DNA of 64,000 nt, from positions 36,227-100,226 of the forward strand of contig NW_006767441.1 in the NCBI RefSeq assembly GCF_000264995.1. Reading direction: 5' to 3'. This document shows positions 22,131 through 32,300 of the stretch, piece by piece; the first letter of the stretch is position 1; each line of letters opens with the position of its first letter. The DNA comes from Punctularia strigosozonata HHB-11173 SS5. Taxonomy: Eukaryota; Basidiomycota; Agaricomycetes; Corticiales; Punctulariaceae. The notes below the pieces were generated by a model. That model was not told the DNA's origin. It saw only the letters and a list, made by a program, of their open reading frames with translations, and made no database searches. A program made the translations under genes and the position numbers.

Positions 22131-23046
22131 ATGAAGTGGATTGTCGTCAGCGGTATGCGAGAGCTTTCAACGAGTCCTGTGCGCATGCCATCGAGTATTG
22201 ACGTCTCATCCACGCAGTTCGAAAGCGATGACGACCCGGCACAAAGCCGTAATGGCAACGCAACAGCTTTCTCCAATGGCGACATCTTGGACGATGAATC
22301 CAATGAGGACAGGTACTTTTGAGCTTCACTGTCCCTTCCTCTCACTTAGCAATTACTCTCCCTTTCCTGTTGCAGTGGAAAGGCTGGGACACCGACTCCA
22401 ACAAACGAATCCCCCTACTCTAACGGTGTCCGGGTCAAGTTTCAGTGTTCTAACTGCGGTATCACACACAGTGCGAACTGGCGCCGTGGTCAGGATGGCA
22501 AGCGAACATGTAACGCGTGCGGTCTGTACTTCCAGCGGGTGAGTCGTCCCGAAACACCCCATCTTCAGCTACTAAACTTCTTGCAGAATGGCAAAGCCCG
22601 TCCGCGAGACGGCAAGCATGTCCGCATTTCATTCGGTCATCAGATGCTCTGTAAGCACCCCTCTACCTCAGATAATGTTGTAACCTGACTCGTGTTTAGT
22701 ACTGCGATGTGAGAACTGTGATACCTCGATAACGACGGTATGGCGAAGGGATGCGAGACGAAGGACAGTCTGTAATGCATGTGGTCTGTAGTGAGTTTGT
22801 CGCGTATCTCTCGCTGTCTTACTACTGACTGTCGCGCTCAGCTATCGGATTCATGGCTGCGATCGTCCGATTGAATTGAGGACCGACATTATTCGACCGC
22901 GGTACCGAATCGACTCTCATCCCCACAAGGAACTCTCCACCACTGAAGCCTCTTCTGGCCCATATCGATCAGAACTCCTGGATGCCCTCGGAAGATTCAA
23001 CAGGGACGACATGACGAGCATGGCTCGTGGCCAGTCTCATGAGTAG
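22131..23046 (+). CDS. GATA-type zinc finger protein with two fingers
   Basis: Probable DNA-binding protein of the GATA family. After an acidic N-terminal exon ([12 protein letters not shown] ... DDESNED, ending 22,312) and an intron, finger 1 reads [14 protein letters not shown]...CNACGLYF. Finger 2, after a short exon ([20 protein letters not shown]), reads [14 protein letters not shown]...CNACGLY. Both are C-X2-C-X17-C-X2-C. Introns have borders such as GTGAGTCGTC...TTGCAG (about 22,539-22,586). The C-terminus ([20 protein letters not shown]) ends at TAG 23,046. Two-finger fungal GATA factors include siderophore repressors (URBS1/SreA type), but here the linker is only about 25 residues and lacks their cysteine-rich block, so that role is not supported. 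The start is uncertain: an upstream exon at 21,913 is possible. Confidence 0.8.
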
Positions 23047-23137
23047 ATACGGCAGCACATATTGATGTTCGAAGCGCCGGAACGCCATTATACGGAAGGA
23101 GGGATGCGTAGATCACAGGCTGCGGATGGAGAGTATC

Positions 23138-23371
23138 TTACCTATACAGCTTCAATTCAATTTTATGTTGCGTACTGGCCGTGTACCTGTCCATTACGGA
23201 CGAATACAAATCAGCTGAGTTCGGCGAAAGGCAGGGCGGGATGCGGCGGCATCCTTTCCGTAAAAGGCAAGCCATGTGCACAGCCTCCCCGCCAGTGGGC
23301 GGAGGTGCGATGCGGATCCCCGCTAGGACGAGGTCGGCCGTCAGGAGCACCAGGAGGGCGAGGGCGACCAT
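23138..23371 (-). CDS. Possible small secreted or membrane-anchored protein
   Basis: The frame begins MVALALLVLLTADLVLAG, a convincing hydrophobic signal or anchor, and continues with a short Cys-containing tail (CLLRKGCRRIPPCLSP). A second hydrophobic minus-strand stretch (SLIVPELAFASLLLTS) lies upstream at about 23,530-23,580. The two may be exons of one degenerate membrane protein. The tail overlaps the last 90 bases downstream of the GATA gene's 3' region. Low support, no family recognised. Confidence 0.25.
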   Translation of the reverse strand: MVALALLVLLTADLVLAGIRIAPPPTGGEAVHMACLLRKGCRRIPPCLSPNSADLYSSVMDRYTASTQHKIELKLYR

Positions 23372-23689
23372 CTTCGACCTGCATCGAGGGAACCTCACGG
23401 TGCTTTATACTCCCGTCGTCGGATTCAACACTCGATGTATATGTGGTCGGAAGCACATGATGAAAGGCTCGCTGTTGCGCGGATGAGGCGGGCCGGCGGG
23501 ACAAGGTCATCCACCGAGGTCAGGAGCAGAGACGCGAACGCAAGCTCAGGCACGATAAGGGACATGGCGTGTTCGAGGACCGAGTGTGCTGGCTGAAAAC
23601 GGAAGGGGCGCATCATATCGGTGAATTAAGAGCCGTCAGCGATGAGACATGAATTCCGACTGAAACCGTTTATTATATCATCTCGTGAG

Positions 23690-24960
23690 GAATGATATTT
23701 TAGTGATGGTATACATGTCATATATCACAATCCATCTGAGAACCTCATCTATGACAGTCAGATCATAGTTGAATGTGTGGGAATAATATCTGGTGTGTTA
23801 CCATGCCTTGTCTGGTGCCGTGTATGGCCATAGTGATGTACAATTGTCTTATGGTTGAGCTGTAGTATTGCATGGATGGTCAAATAACATATTTGTGTGG
23901 TACAGATATGCTACATCTGCAGCATTACCCACACATGCAGTACATAAATAACAGGCTGTGTCCTGCTGTGTACAAATGTGGTTTATGATTGGGCATCACT
24001 ACATGGTGTCTGGACTGTAGGTTTGAGTAGACAGTGTACTAGTATGCCACTGCCTCATGGCTGAGCGGTAGTATTACTCATCACTGATTTGAGGTGGTAA
24101 GTATATGCTCACATAGAACCAGGCTGAGGAGATCAGGTTTATATGTATGGTTGAGGTGACCTTTTCTATTTGTACCACTGTATAGCCTTATTTCACCAGA
24201 TCATGTCATACAAATACATGTATAATCTGCCTTCTATGGGAGGTGACAAGCACTGTGTGTTGGCCAGACTATATAGCTACAGATACCACCTTATCACACA
24301 GCACACATACTATAAGGGTATATATGCTATAGACTACATAGTTGTCCCATGTAATGCAAGTGACACAGTGGCTATGGTACTATACTGTATGACATGACCC
24401 ATTATTAATGCATATTTGTGATTGAGCATGCATGTCATGATAGTACTTGGACATCACGAGTAGTAATATAACATGATGTGGTACTACATCCCTACATCAA
24501 ATATAGCTCAGCTAATTTATACATCCTAGATGTATCACACTGTGCATGTGTTGGACGTAATTGATGTCCTGTATAGAGATTGGTATTCAATTACGGGGAA
24601 ATTGGGGAAGCAAACATATTACATGCCATTAGTGCAGTATACTGCAAAAGGTGGATGATACACGGTGAAATACCAGTATTGGAATACCCTTCATTATAGA
24701 TGTGAACAGATGCCACCCAGGAGCACTGGTATGGTGTATGTATAAAGCATGTCACTGACATATATCACAGATGCTCCATATATTACGGTGTGAAGTATTA
24801 AGCACCACCTCTGGCAGAGCCCACCTTGTATACATATGTACCCAGTGGGAACTCCCAGGTTGTGTAAGATATCTTGGTCACCAGTGTTGAGACAACACAT
24901 TTTCGTCAGCCGGAATGAACAGGGGGAAATCAACGGAGACATACCACAACACGGTACAAA
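23690..24960. other. Second CpG-depleted, gene-free block
   Basis: About five CpG dinucleotides were counted by eye in 23,701-24,660 (960 bases). TpG, CpA and ATAT-type words dominate and no coding region is seen. The composition closely matches 4,977-7,000, but no long shared segment between the two was found. Best explained as a methylated and decayed repeat. Confidence 0.7.
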
Positions 24961-24990
24961 AAGGAATCGATCCTATGAGGAAATACCAGC

Positions 24991-25448
24991 GAGACGTTAC
25001 AACGCCTTGTAATCACTCAAGAGATGTCACCATGCCGACAACAGTGATCGCAGGTGAAAAATAGGCCGTTGACGAAGAGCTGGGGCAGTACAAGAACAAC
25101 GGGACGTCACCACGTCACTGAGAATAACCGCCCATATCAGAAGGCCAAACGTCGCTGGAGGACGAAGAGCTACTCGAGGCCGGTCGGTCAACGACGGCTA
25201 GAAGTGAATAGGGTCCGAGGAGTCTGTGAGCAAGTAGTGTAGAGGGACTGTCATGTCAACCTACTCACCACTGAAGAGCGTAATGAGACGCGACTGCGTC
25301 TGAGAAAGCCAGATGCGGGTGAAGGGGCCAGTCGATCAACGACAACTCAAGAGGGGTGCGCAGATGCCACGCGATGATACCAACGAGACGTCACCACGTC
25401 TTAGAAATCAAAGGTCTCAGAGATCACTTGAAGCGATGTCACCACGTC
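24991..25448 (+). repeat. Series of short hairpins with compensated stems
   Basis: A 14-base motif of inverted halves around a 4-base loop recurs: GACGT-CACC-ACGTC at 25,103-25,116 and 25,387-25,400; GACGC-GACT-GCGTC at 25,287-25,300; GATGT-CACC-ACGTC at 25,435-25,448. Degraded forms start at 24,993 and 25,023. In the third form both arms changed together (T:A to C:G), and in the fourth the outer pairs are GC...GC. Four of the copies are followed by a CTGAG/TTAGA-like word and A-rich bases. The motif may be an RNA or DNA hairpin, or a paired protein-binding site. No gene is seen in the block. Confidence 0.6.
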
Positions 25449-26454
25449 GCTGAGGAAAGCTCGAGACAAGGAAGAGGTGAGTTCAGTGGGGGAGGTATCC
25501 AGCATCAAACATAGCATCCACGCATATATACAGAAAGCCAAGACAAAAAGAGAAGAAGGGCGAAGCACCAGAGAACAAGAATGAGTTCGCAAACATTGAC
25601 AAGTACAATTAACGGAGTCACGTGCCGGCGGTGACGGAATGAGACATGCATATTCTTACGCTGTCGACTGCACGAGTGGCGTATGTGCAGCGCAGCAACC
25701 GGCTGTTCCGCTACCGGGACCTCGTCGGCAATCTACCTACCTACCTACCTTACATGTACATACCGAGTCACAATGTCGACCCCTAGGTGCCGCCGGTGCT
25801 CATCTTTAGTGCGACCACCCCTATGCACCGGGAATAGCAGAATGTTATTTGGCATCCAGACCTGCCATTGATCCGTTCGACACGAGCGAGATCATGACCG
25901 TTCTACTATTCTACGTGAAGCTGATGGTTGTTTTCTCGTTCGATATCATACGCGGCGCTTAGGATGGACTCCCGAACATACACGGACTTCAAGAGATTCC
26001 ACGCGGCAATCACGAAACTTGGGCAAGAGGTCTTGTCGTACCATCAAGAAGGACTTCGACACACGATGCGGATACACTGCTGGCCGACGTCCTTGCTTGC
26101 CGGAAGAGTGGTGCACTTTGTCATTAGACATCTCCAGGAGCACCGGGATTTGAAGCTGCCCGCGGAGGAACTCCGCATCGAAACCCGCGCGAAGAGGATG
26201 CGGTCGGTCTAGGTCGATCCGGACTGGGGGAGAAAGTGCGGCGTGAACCCGCATCTCACGAGGTTCGCGAACGCCATTAAAACGACAGCGTGCTTGATAG
26301 ATATTCGGATGTGTTTGCTAATTTCGAACATTTGGATGCGGTGAAGGCAAGGCATGCCGAGCGCACATCCTTAGGGGGTTGAGTGTTCAGCCCGACCAAT
26401 ATTCTATACAACAAAGTCCAGTGAAATATACATTTTGTTATGTGCAAGATCGTA
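25449..26454. other. Intergenic with a (CTAC)n microsatellite
   Basis: About 1 kb with no supported gene. A short microsatellite of the unit CTAC (four copies and a part) lies at 25,733-25,750. Open frames near 25,930-26,250 on both strands overlap each other and carry no family motif. The right end is the 3' region of the GT90 gene. Confidence 0.45.
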
Positions 26455-28774
26455 TCAAACCAAGGCCCCATAAGACATCTCAGCGCGATTGTTGCTCATC
26501 AGTCGCGCATATTCGAGCATCAACCTGAGGGAAAGAATGTCAGTACAGAATGTCGCATCGCAGTAAAGATGACCACTTGCCTGAACATGTACGCCGTCAC
26601 GTCCTCCCGTCTCCACATGGTTTGGCTCCAGACTTTGCCGGCATCGGCGATCTTGCGCGCGAGCTCATCGTGGCCAGCGTCGCCGTTCACGCCGCCACGG
26701 AAGAAGGCCATGATATCGAGCAAGCCGGAGTAGTCGTTTTGGACCGGAACGTAATGTACCCAGGGCAAGATGCGCTCGGTGAACCACTCGGGGTAGACGG
26801 ACGACTTCAAAACCATCGCGTTGCTAGTGATCAGTCGCTTGAACCTCGACGACCAGCCATTGCCGTCGACCTGAAGGGATGACGATGGTCAGCCGCCGTC
26901 GCGGATGGTATAGGATGAAGGCATACTCACGTCCATGACGTATTTGTACCGGCTCGCCTCCTTCAAGCTCATGCTGCCGCGCCAGTCGAACTTCTGGTCA
27001 AGCTCATCGCACATCTCCTTATCGCACTGCATCGGGCTGCCGGAGAAATGCACATCCATCATAGAGTCGTCGATGGTCGACCGCGGGACCTGTGTAACGT
27101 TCCAGTGCGCGTGGTCATCGGTGGCGATCCTGCGGGTCTCCTTCCAGAGTCGGCTGGTGCGGGACGTCGCTGGCGGCTCGCGCAGGAGTGCGACGGTGCC
27201 GGTCCGGTTCTCGCTGAGGGCGACGAGGCGCTGTCTCTGGGACTGGTAGCATCGCTCCTCATCTGAGCAGTACACGCCGGTGTTGCTCCCGTGCCAGAGA
27301 AGTCGACCCTGGCGCCCTTCCTCCGTCGCCTCCTTCTGGTCCCACGTCAGGTCGTTCTCGCCGAGGTCCTCAATATAGTTGAACGGTGTCGCGGGGCGAA
27401 TGTCGCCGTGGAGCAAGGACGCGCTGTAGCTGAACTGGGGCGCGAAGACGATGTCCGGCAGAGGGGGGCCGATGGGGTGAGGCAGGAACTCGCCGTGGGT
27501 GTCGACAATGGAGGGGTGAAGGCAGGGATCCATGGCCTTGATGTGGCTATGAATGAACGTCCGGTTGCGGTTCGGGATGGCGAGGTTCGGGGGGAGCCGT
27601 GATTGATTCCCGGTCCGGGGCGGGCCCTTGCGCGCCGGTGAGGTAGGCGGACACGCCGTGAACCAGCCGACGTTCTCCAAGGAAGGGAGATGGTTAAGGT
27701 CCAAGTCTTTCGAACACCTCGTCAGCCGCGACGTCTGTGAGATAGATCGAAAGTAAAAGACAACACGCACATTTGCCTTGAGCGACGGCCTTGCGAGCCT
27801 CCTCCTTCATCTGCCAGCTCGACAACAAATTCGGGCCATCGTGCGGACTGAAGACGGCGCGGAAAGGCGGGATGAACTCCTCGATGGGTTCAAGGACCTC
27901 CATCATCTGGAACGCGCCATCGAGGTACAGATCGTGATTCGTGTTCTCGTGGAAGCTCATTTTGAGGATGTCGATGTACCCGTGCCTGTTCTTGCCGATC
28001 GTGTACGTCTCCTTGTGAGCCTCGTGCGCGGCCTGCGCGGCACGGAGCTGCTTGGGAGAGATCGCCCAGAAGTGCGCGACGTCGTGGTCTATCTGGTCGT
28101 ACTCGTCGGGGAGCATGACTTTGTTGGCCTGGACGTAATCCCACCTACGACAAATATCCCGTTAGCTCTGCGGCTCCCTATACTCGGTCCGGATGAGGAC
28201 GGACCAGTGGTCAAAACCCTTCGGAGGGAGACGCCCGTAGCGCCGTTTATACTCCAACACCGCCTCTTGGAGAGAACGGCTCTGGCGCTTCAACATCGTG
28301 TCCCATTTGTGTTCCGCTTTCTCAATGAGCTCGTGGATCGGATGGGTACCGTTAGGGTTCGCCACGAGGAGCCCGTCAGTGCGATACTGGTGGTTGTCGG
28401 CCGCTGCGTATATGGGTATCAATGTCGATGTTCATGTCAGAGATCGATTGCTGGCGGATCGTACCTGGGCGGGCCTCGACTTTTGGCCTCGCGACAAACG
28501 GAACACCAGTCTCCACCGACCCATGCGTCGATAAAGTCGCGGTCGCGGTTTGAACCAACCCGACAAGTGGGTGGACTGGAGGTTGAGAGGTGGTATGGTT
28601 GAAGGGGGCCATCCAGGTATAGAGTGCGCCGATGAGTAGAATTGAAACCAGCGCCCGGCGTCGAAGCCATCGTCTGTAGGGTGGCGACTGTAATCGCCAC
28701 GAGTAGACGTTGACGAGACGCGACACTCGCAACGGCAGGGACGCGGTAAGCCAAGAGGACATTGAACCAGACAT
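26455..28774 (-). CDS. Glycosyltransferase family 90 (CAP10-like) membrane protein
   Basis: Predicted Golgi type II membrane glycosyltransferase of the CAP10/GT90 family; characterised relatives transfer xylose or glucose to glycans. Read downward from ATG at 28,774: a basic N-terminus, a signal-anchor (ALVSILLIGALYTW), and an intron from about 28,468 to 28,405. The next exon holds HPIHELIEKAEHKWDTML, RRYGRLPPKGFDHW and, across an intron, WDYVQANKVMLPDEYDQI. Later exons hold HDGPNLLSSWQMKEEARKAV, PCLHPSIVDTHGEFLPH, SRYKYVMDVDGNGWSSRF, SSVYPEWFTERILPWVHYVP and YSGLLDIMAFFRGG, ending EYARLMSNNRAEMSYGALV. The last intron has a GC donor (CAG/GCAAGT). All blocks of the family appear in order, so the gene looks intact. 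The natural acceptor cannot be told from sequence. Confidence 0.88.
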
Positions 28775-29577
28775 TGGAAGGCAGAATGTGCTGTGGGTGA
28801 ACTGACGGGTGAGGATGAACAAGAGTCGCGAAATGAGGGTTCAGTCGCGATGGACAGAGATATATAGCAGACCAGCGCGGATGTCGGCGAAATGCCGCAT
28901 CCGCCGATCGTTCTCAACGGACCGTCTAGGGGGGGGAACGACTTGCGGTAGGCGACCCGGCGACGGCGGCGCTGTCTCCTATGAAGAAGGGACCGGAATG
29001 TCCAGAGTTAGCGGGGCAGTTGAGGGAAGCAATCATGCAACGAGATGGGCATGAACTTATCACATCAAGTCCCCCAGAGCAGTATGACACAGGTTCGGCG
29101 GATTGATCTGTATGCAAAACACCATTAAACCATGTCGTTCGCTACTGTATCTCGCTCGCTTCCGCCACACGTGACGGCAGGAACGACCGAGACGAGCTGA
29201 AACCAAAGCGGAAGTGATCGAAACAGACTCGCAGATTACACGCCGTGCAACGTATTGCCTAGATAGTCGTACCAATGGCATGCAGCATGGGCGTAAAGGG
29301 TGCGGTCATAGACATTCGTAGCAGAAGTACTTCAGCTTGAAGGGCGATGCATCAGTCCACCCACGGTGCCGCCGCTTGTGAACAGATGCGGTCGTAGACA
29401 TCGCATATAGCCAAAGCAATGTAGATGAAACCTCTTGCATCGCGTAGAAGAATGGCAGAGTAGTACTCGTGCATGTCTAGGTCGCGATGGTACATGGATA
29501 TCACCATCGAGTCGCAGAGACCACTGACCCGGGGCTAACACAGTGAAATTGGTGGGCACCATGCACGTGACGTTTCA
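28775..29577. other. Intergenic between divergent genes, nothing recognised
   Basis: About 800 bases separate the start of the GT90 gene (minus) from the PNPOx-like gene (plus), so both promoters should lie here. No clear TATA box, RNA gene or repeat was recognised. Short open frames on both strands lack motifs. Confidence 0.4.
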
Positions 29578-30727
29578 TGGTCGTCCTCCTCCTGCCCCAG
29601 TCCGCTGTGAGTGTCTTCCCCGACAACTGCAGCAGCCTCACGGCAATCTAGCGACCTTCGGTTGATTCTCACTATTGGACCTCATCACCGGGTCACCATG
29701 ATCGTGGATCCGGAAACAGGAGCTGTTCTGGGTCGCAACGGCCCCACTATCTCCCCATGGGCATGTCAATGTCTCGCCCAAGGGCTTGAAAAGTTGTTTC
29801 CACGTCGAAAGCCCCAATGAAGGTACGGGCCGTCGTCAATCCATGGGGCAGAGCCTATTCATGATCAGTGTCCCCTTGTCAGTGTGGTATGAGGATATGG
29901 CTGGGTCAGGTGGGTCTACTCCCCTTGATATCGCACCGTTAAACGTTGTACTGAGCCGACGCTGCACGCTCTTAGGAAGCGAGACAGCTGCGCACGTCCG
30001 GGAGAACGGCCGAATTACGATCATGTTCAGCGCCTTCGAGGGCGCGGCTATGATCCTGCGCCTCTTCGGGACCACCGTCGTCCACGAATTCGGCACGTCC
30101 GAGTACAACCGGCGGATCGACCTCTCCTCCCGCACACCCGGCTCAAGGGCGGTCGTCGAGATCAGGGTGCACAAAGCCGGCACGGTGGGTTTTATCTCGC
30201 TTCAAGTCGCCTGTCTTTTTTCTGTGATGCTGAAAACGCATTCGTGGATGTTACAGTCGTGTGGTTACGCGGTACCGATCTACACCTTCCAAAAACATCG
30301 CACAGCGCTGCTCAACTTCGCCTACAAGCGGGAGAATAAGGACCTCGCTTTTGATGGCGGTGGAGTCGCGGAGAAGGACGGCGCAAAGACGATCCGCCTC
30401 CAAGATGGCGAGGTCGAAGCGATCTGCGTGGACGGGCTGAAGGCGTACTGGAACGATAATAACATCGCGAGCATGGACGGCTTACCCGCGTTCGACGAAT
30501 GTTATAAGAGCGCCCAGCCGGTGACGCACGCCCCGATTGAGGAGCCGAAGCGGAAGCTTGACACGAAGGAGGCCTTCGCCAACCTCGATGCCGAAGCAGA
30601 CAACCAACTATCCAAGGCTCGCCCGGCCATCGAACGAGATGTATCTCTCATCACGCTAGGATTTATGGTTGGCCTCTGCACCACCGCCATAGCGAGCTGT
30701 TTTGCATCAAAATTACATTTTGTTTAG
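29578..30727 (+). CDS. Pyridoxamine 5'-phosphate oxidase-fold (PNPOx) flavoprotein
   Basis: Member of the fungal family with a putative FMN-binding split-barrel (the YLR456W/YPR172W-like group), whose substrate is not known. The core exon reads ELFWVATAPLSPHGHVNVSP, then KGLKSCFHVESPNE. After an intron (29,821-29,885): VWYEDMAGSG. After another intron (about 29,910-29,975): SETAAHVRENGRITIMFSAF, LRLFGTTVVHEFGTSEYN and RTPGSRAVVEIRVHKAGT. After an intron ending GTTACAG: SCGYAVPIYTFQKHRTALL. The C-terminus carries a hydrophobic segment (LITLGFMVGLCTTAIASCFA), so it may be tail-anchored. Stop at 30,727. The first exon is uncertain: an acceptor at GGAAACAG just before GAGCTGTTC is needed, and the ATG at 29,578 is only one candidate. 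Confidence 0.8.
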
Positions 30728-30860
30728 GTTTTACTGCGCCGAACGTGTATGTATCCCTTGTACACCATGTAGTTTCTACGCCTCGTACGAACGTCCCTTG
30801 GATAGCAACATGAACTGTCCAAAGCGAATAATGATAAGCAAATTGCACCGCGCTGTGCCT
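30728..30860. other. Short 3' spacer between convergent coding segments
   Basis: A spacer of about 130 bases between the end of the PNPOx-like gene and the stop of the minus-strand homoserine O-acetyltransferase fragment. It is AT-richer near 30,820-30,840. Nothing else is recognised. Confidence 0.4.
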
Positions 30861-31190
30861 TCACCACCTCGTGATATCTGCCTCAGCCTCCCCGAACACG
30901 CTCGTCTTTTTTATGCCAAAGCCCTCTTCCGGCTGCTCTTCGGTCTCCGCGCCAGATGCGTATAGCCCCGGGAACTCCCTCTTCAAGAATCTGAGAATAT
31001 GCCCGTTGATCTGCTCGAACTCGAGCAAGAACCCGTCGTGGCCGTCGGGGGACTGGATCACCACCAGCTCCGCGCCGGGGATGTGCGCCGCGATCTCGCG
31101 CTGCTCGCCGATGGTGAACAATCCGTCGGTCTGGATGCCAATGACGAGCGCCCTGGGCGGAAGCGTCGCCGTGATCGGGCCCGCCGGAAC
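30861..31190 (-). pseudogene. C-terminal fragment of homoserine O-acetyltransferase
   Basis: Minus-strand reading LPPRALVIGIQTDGLFTIGE, then QREIAAHIPGAELVVIQSPD and GHDGFLLEFEQINGHILRFL is the C-terminal end of a MET2-like homoserine O-acetyltransferase, an alpha/beta hydrolase of methionine synthesis. GHDGFLLEF holds the catalytic His; the nucleophile Ser domain is missing. Upstream (beyond about 31,190) the frame runs into Asp/His-rich low-complexity sequence duplicated at 31,193 and 31,487, with no homology to the family. It is most likely a truncated copy rather than a working gene. The functional copy should be elsewhere in the genome. Confidence 0.75.
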
Positions 31191-31192
31191 CG

Positions 31193-31625
31193 TCGTTGCC
31201 GAACATGTCCGGTCGACCGTGATCGTTGTCGTGCTCGTCGTGGACGTCATTCACGGATGGATGGGGCCGCTCGCAGACCAAGGTCAGTGGGGTCGCGTCG
31301 GAATCCCCGTGGTATCTGGGACCGAGATGATCTCAGCGTGACGGACGAGACGGGGAAAAGGATGTGCCGCTGACCGTGTGTAGAATACATCGCACTATCC
31401 CAGCCGACGCCACGCTCGTGAGCGGCTCGTCTTGCGAATGCCGATGATGCAAGGCGTCGCCGTGATGGAGACTGCCAAAGCGTCGTCGCCGAACATGTCC
31501 GGTCGACCGTGATCGTCGTCCTGCTCGTCGCTATCGTCGAACACGGAAGATGGGCCTGCTCGCGGATTGAGGTTGGTTTGGTCGTGGCGGAATCCCCGGG
31601 GTATCACGCACCGAAACAGCCGCGT
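31193..31625. repeat. Duplicated ~130-bp segment
   Basis: The segment from about 31,193 to 31,325 recurs at about 31,487-31,620 with roughly 75% identity by eye. Both copies begin GCCGAACATGTCCGGTCGAC and share GGAATCCCCGKGGTATC near their end. The sequence between them is unrelated. The duplication adjoins the broken end of the homoserine O-acetyltransferase fragment and may mark the rearrangement that truncated it. Confidence 0.6.
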
Positions 31626-32300
31626 CTTCTGCTTGTCCGACCAGTGCTTGGACCCGCCGGTAGGGCCCTTGTCATATATATCCGTGCCCTTTTGCCGCCG
31701 ATCGCACGGGATCGCGACGTCCGCGCCCGCCAGGTCGCCTTTCCGCCTGGTCTGGTCTGGTGCTGCCGGCCCGACGGTGACGAGGACGAGGACGCAAACG
31801 GCGCGACCTACACATGCGGCACCTGTAGATGTGCCCGAGTCTCAGCCGCTGGCCCAGTACCGATGGGAGAAAAACCAGACGCTTACCGATGAAGCGCAGA
31901 CGAAGGAGTGTGAGTTCCAGCGGCCTTCGATTCGCAGGATCGTGTACATCTTAAGCGCGGTGTGTCAGGAGCATTCCGAGTTCATCTACTCAGCGTCAGA
32001 CATCGAATTAACTCCTACCGAAATGCAATACTCATCGTACCCAAAGTTGATGATGCTCGCGGCTCCGTTGCCGTCGTATGACAGTGCAGTCTCCATCCAG
32101 CGCTTGAGTTGAATAGGCTAGGCCGTCTTGTGCTCGCATCAGGATGAAGATAGGGTAATGGAGTTTGTCGAAAGCGGCTCGTGTTGGTGCACTGGATGTG
32201 AAGGCCGAAGTGCAATGTCCGGCGGAGACTCTACGCGCGCTACTCATTTTTTGCTCTCGCCACATCGACCTTCTGTTTAACGTGCACAACCCTCGTCTAA
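31626..32300. other. Upstream region of the dioxygenase gene
   Basis: No supported coding region is found. An open plus-strand frame from 31,567 to 32,112 has no recognisable motif and is read as chance. A short AT-rich stretch near 32,250-32,300 precedes the dioxygenase start. Confidence 0.35.

Noticed and set aside
22131-23046. Assignment of the GATA gene as the siderophore repressor SreA/URBS1
   Set aside because: It lacks the cysteine-rich block and the long linker between fingers, and no siderophore genes lie nearby.
24991-25448. Helitron 3' termini
   Set aside because: Hairpins are followed almost directly by CTGA and then G, rather than by a gap, CTRR and T; no Rep/helicase gene is present. 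Kept only as a weak alternative.
27059-28602. Plus-strand open frames of 70-270 codons across the GT90 gene
   Set aside because: The minus strand carries all GT90 family blocks in order; the plus-strand frames are mirror frames with no recognisable content.
31567-32112. 181-codon plus-strand frame upstream of the dioxygenase
   Set aside because: It overlaps the duplicated segment and reads as low-information Arg/Pro/Thr-rich sequence with no conserved block.
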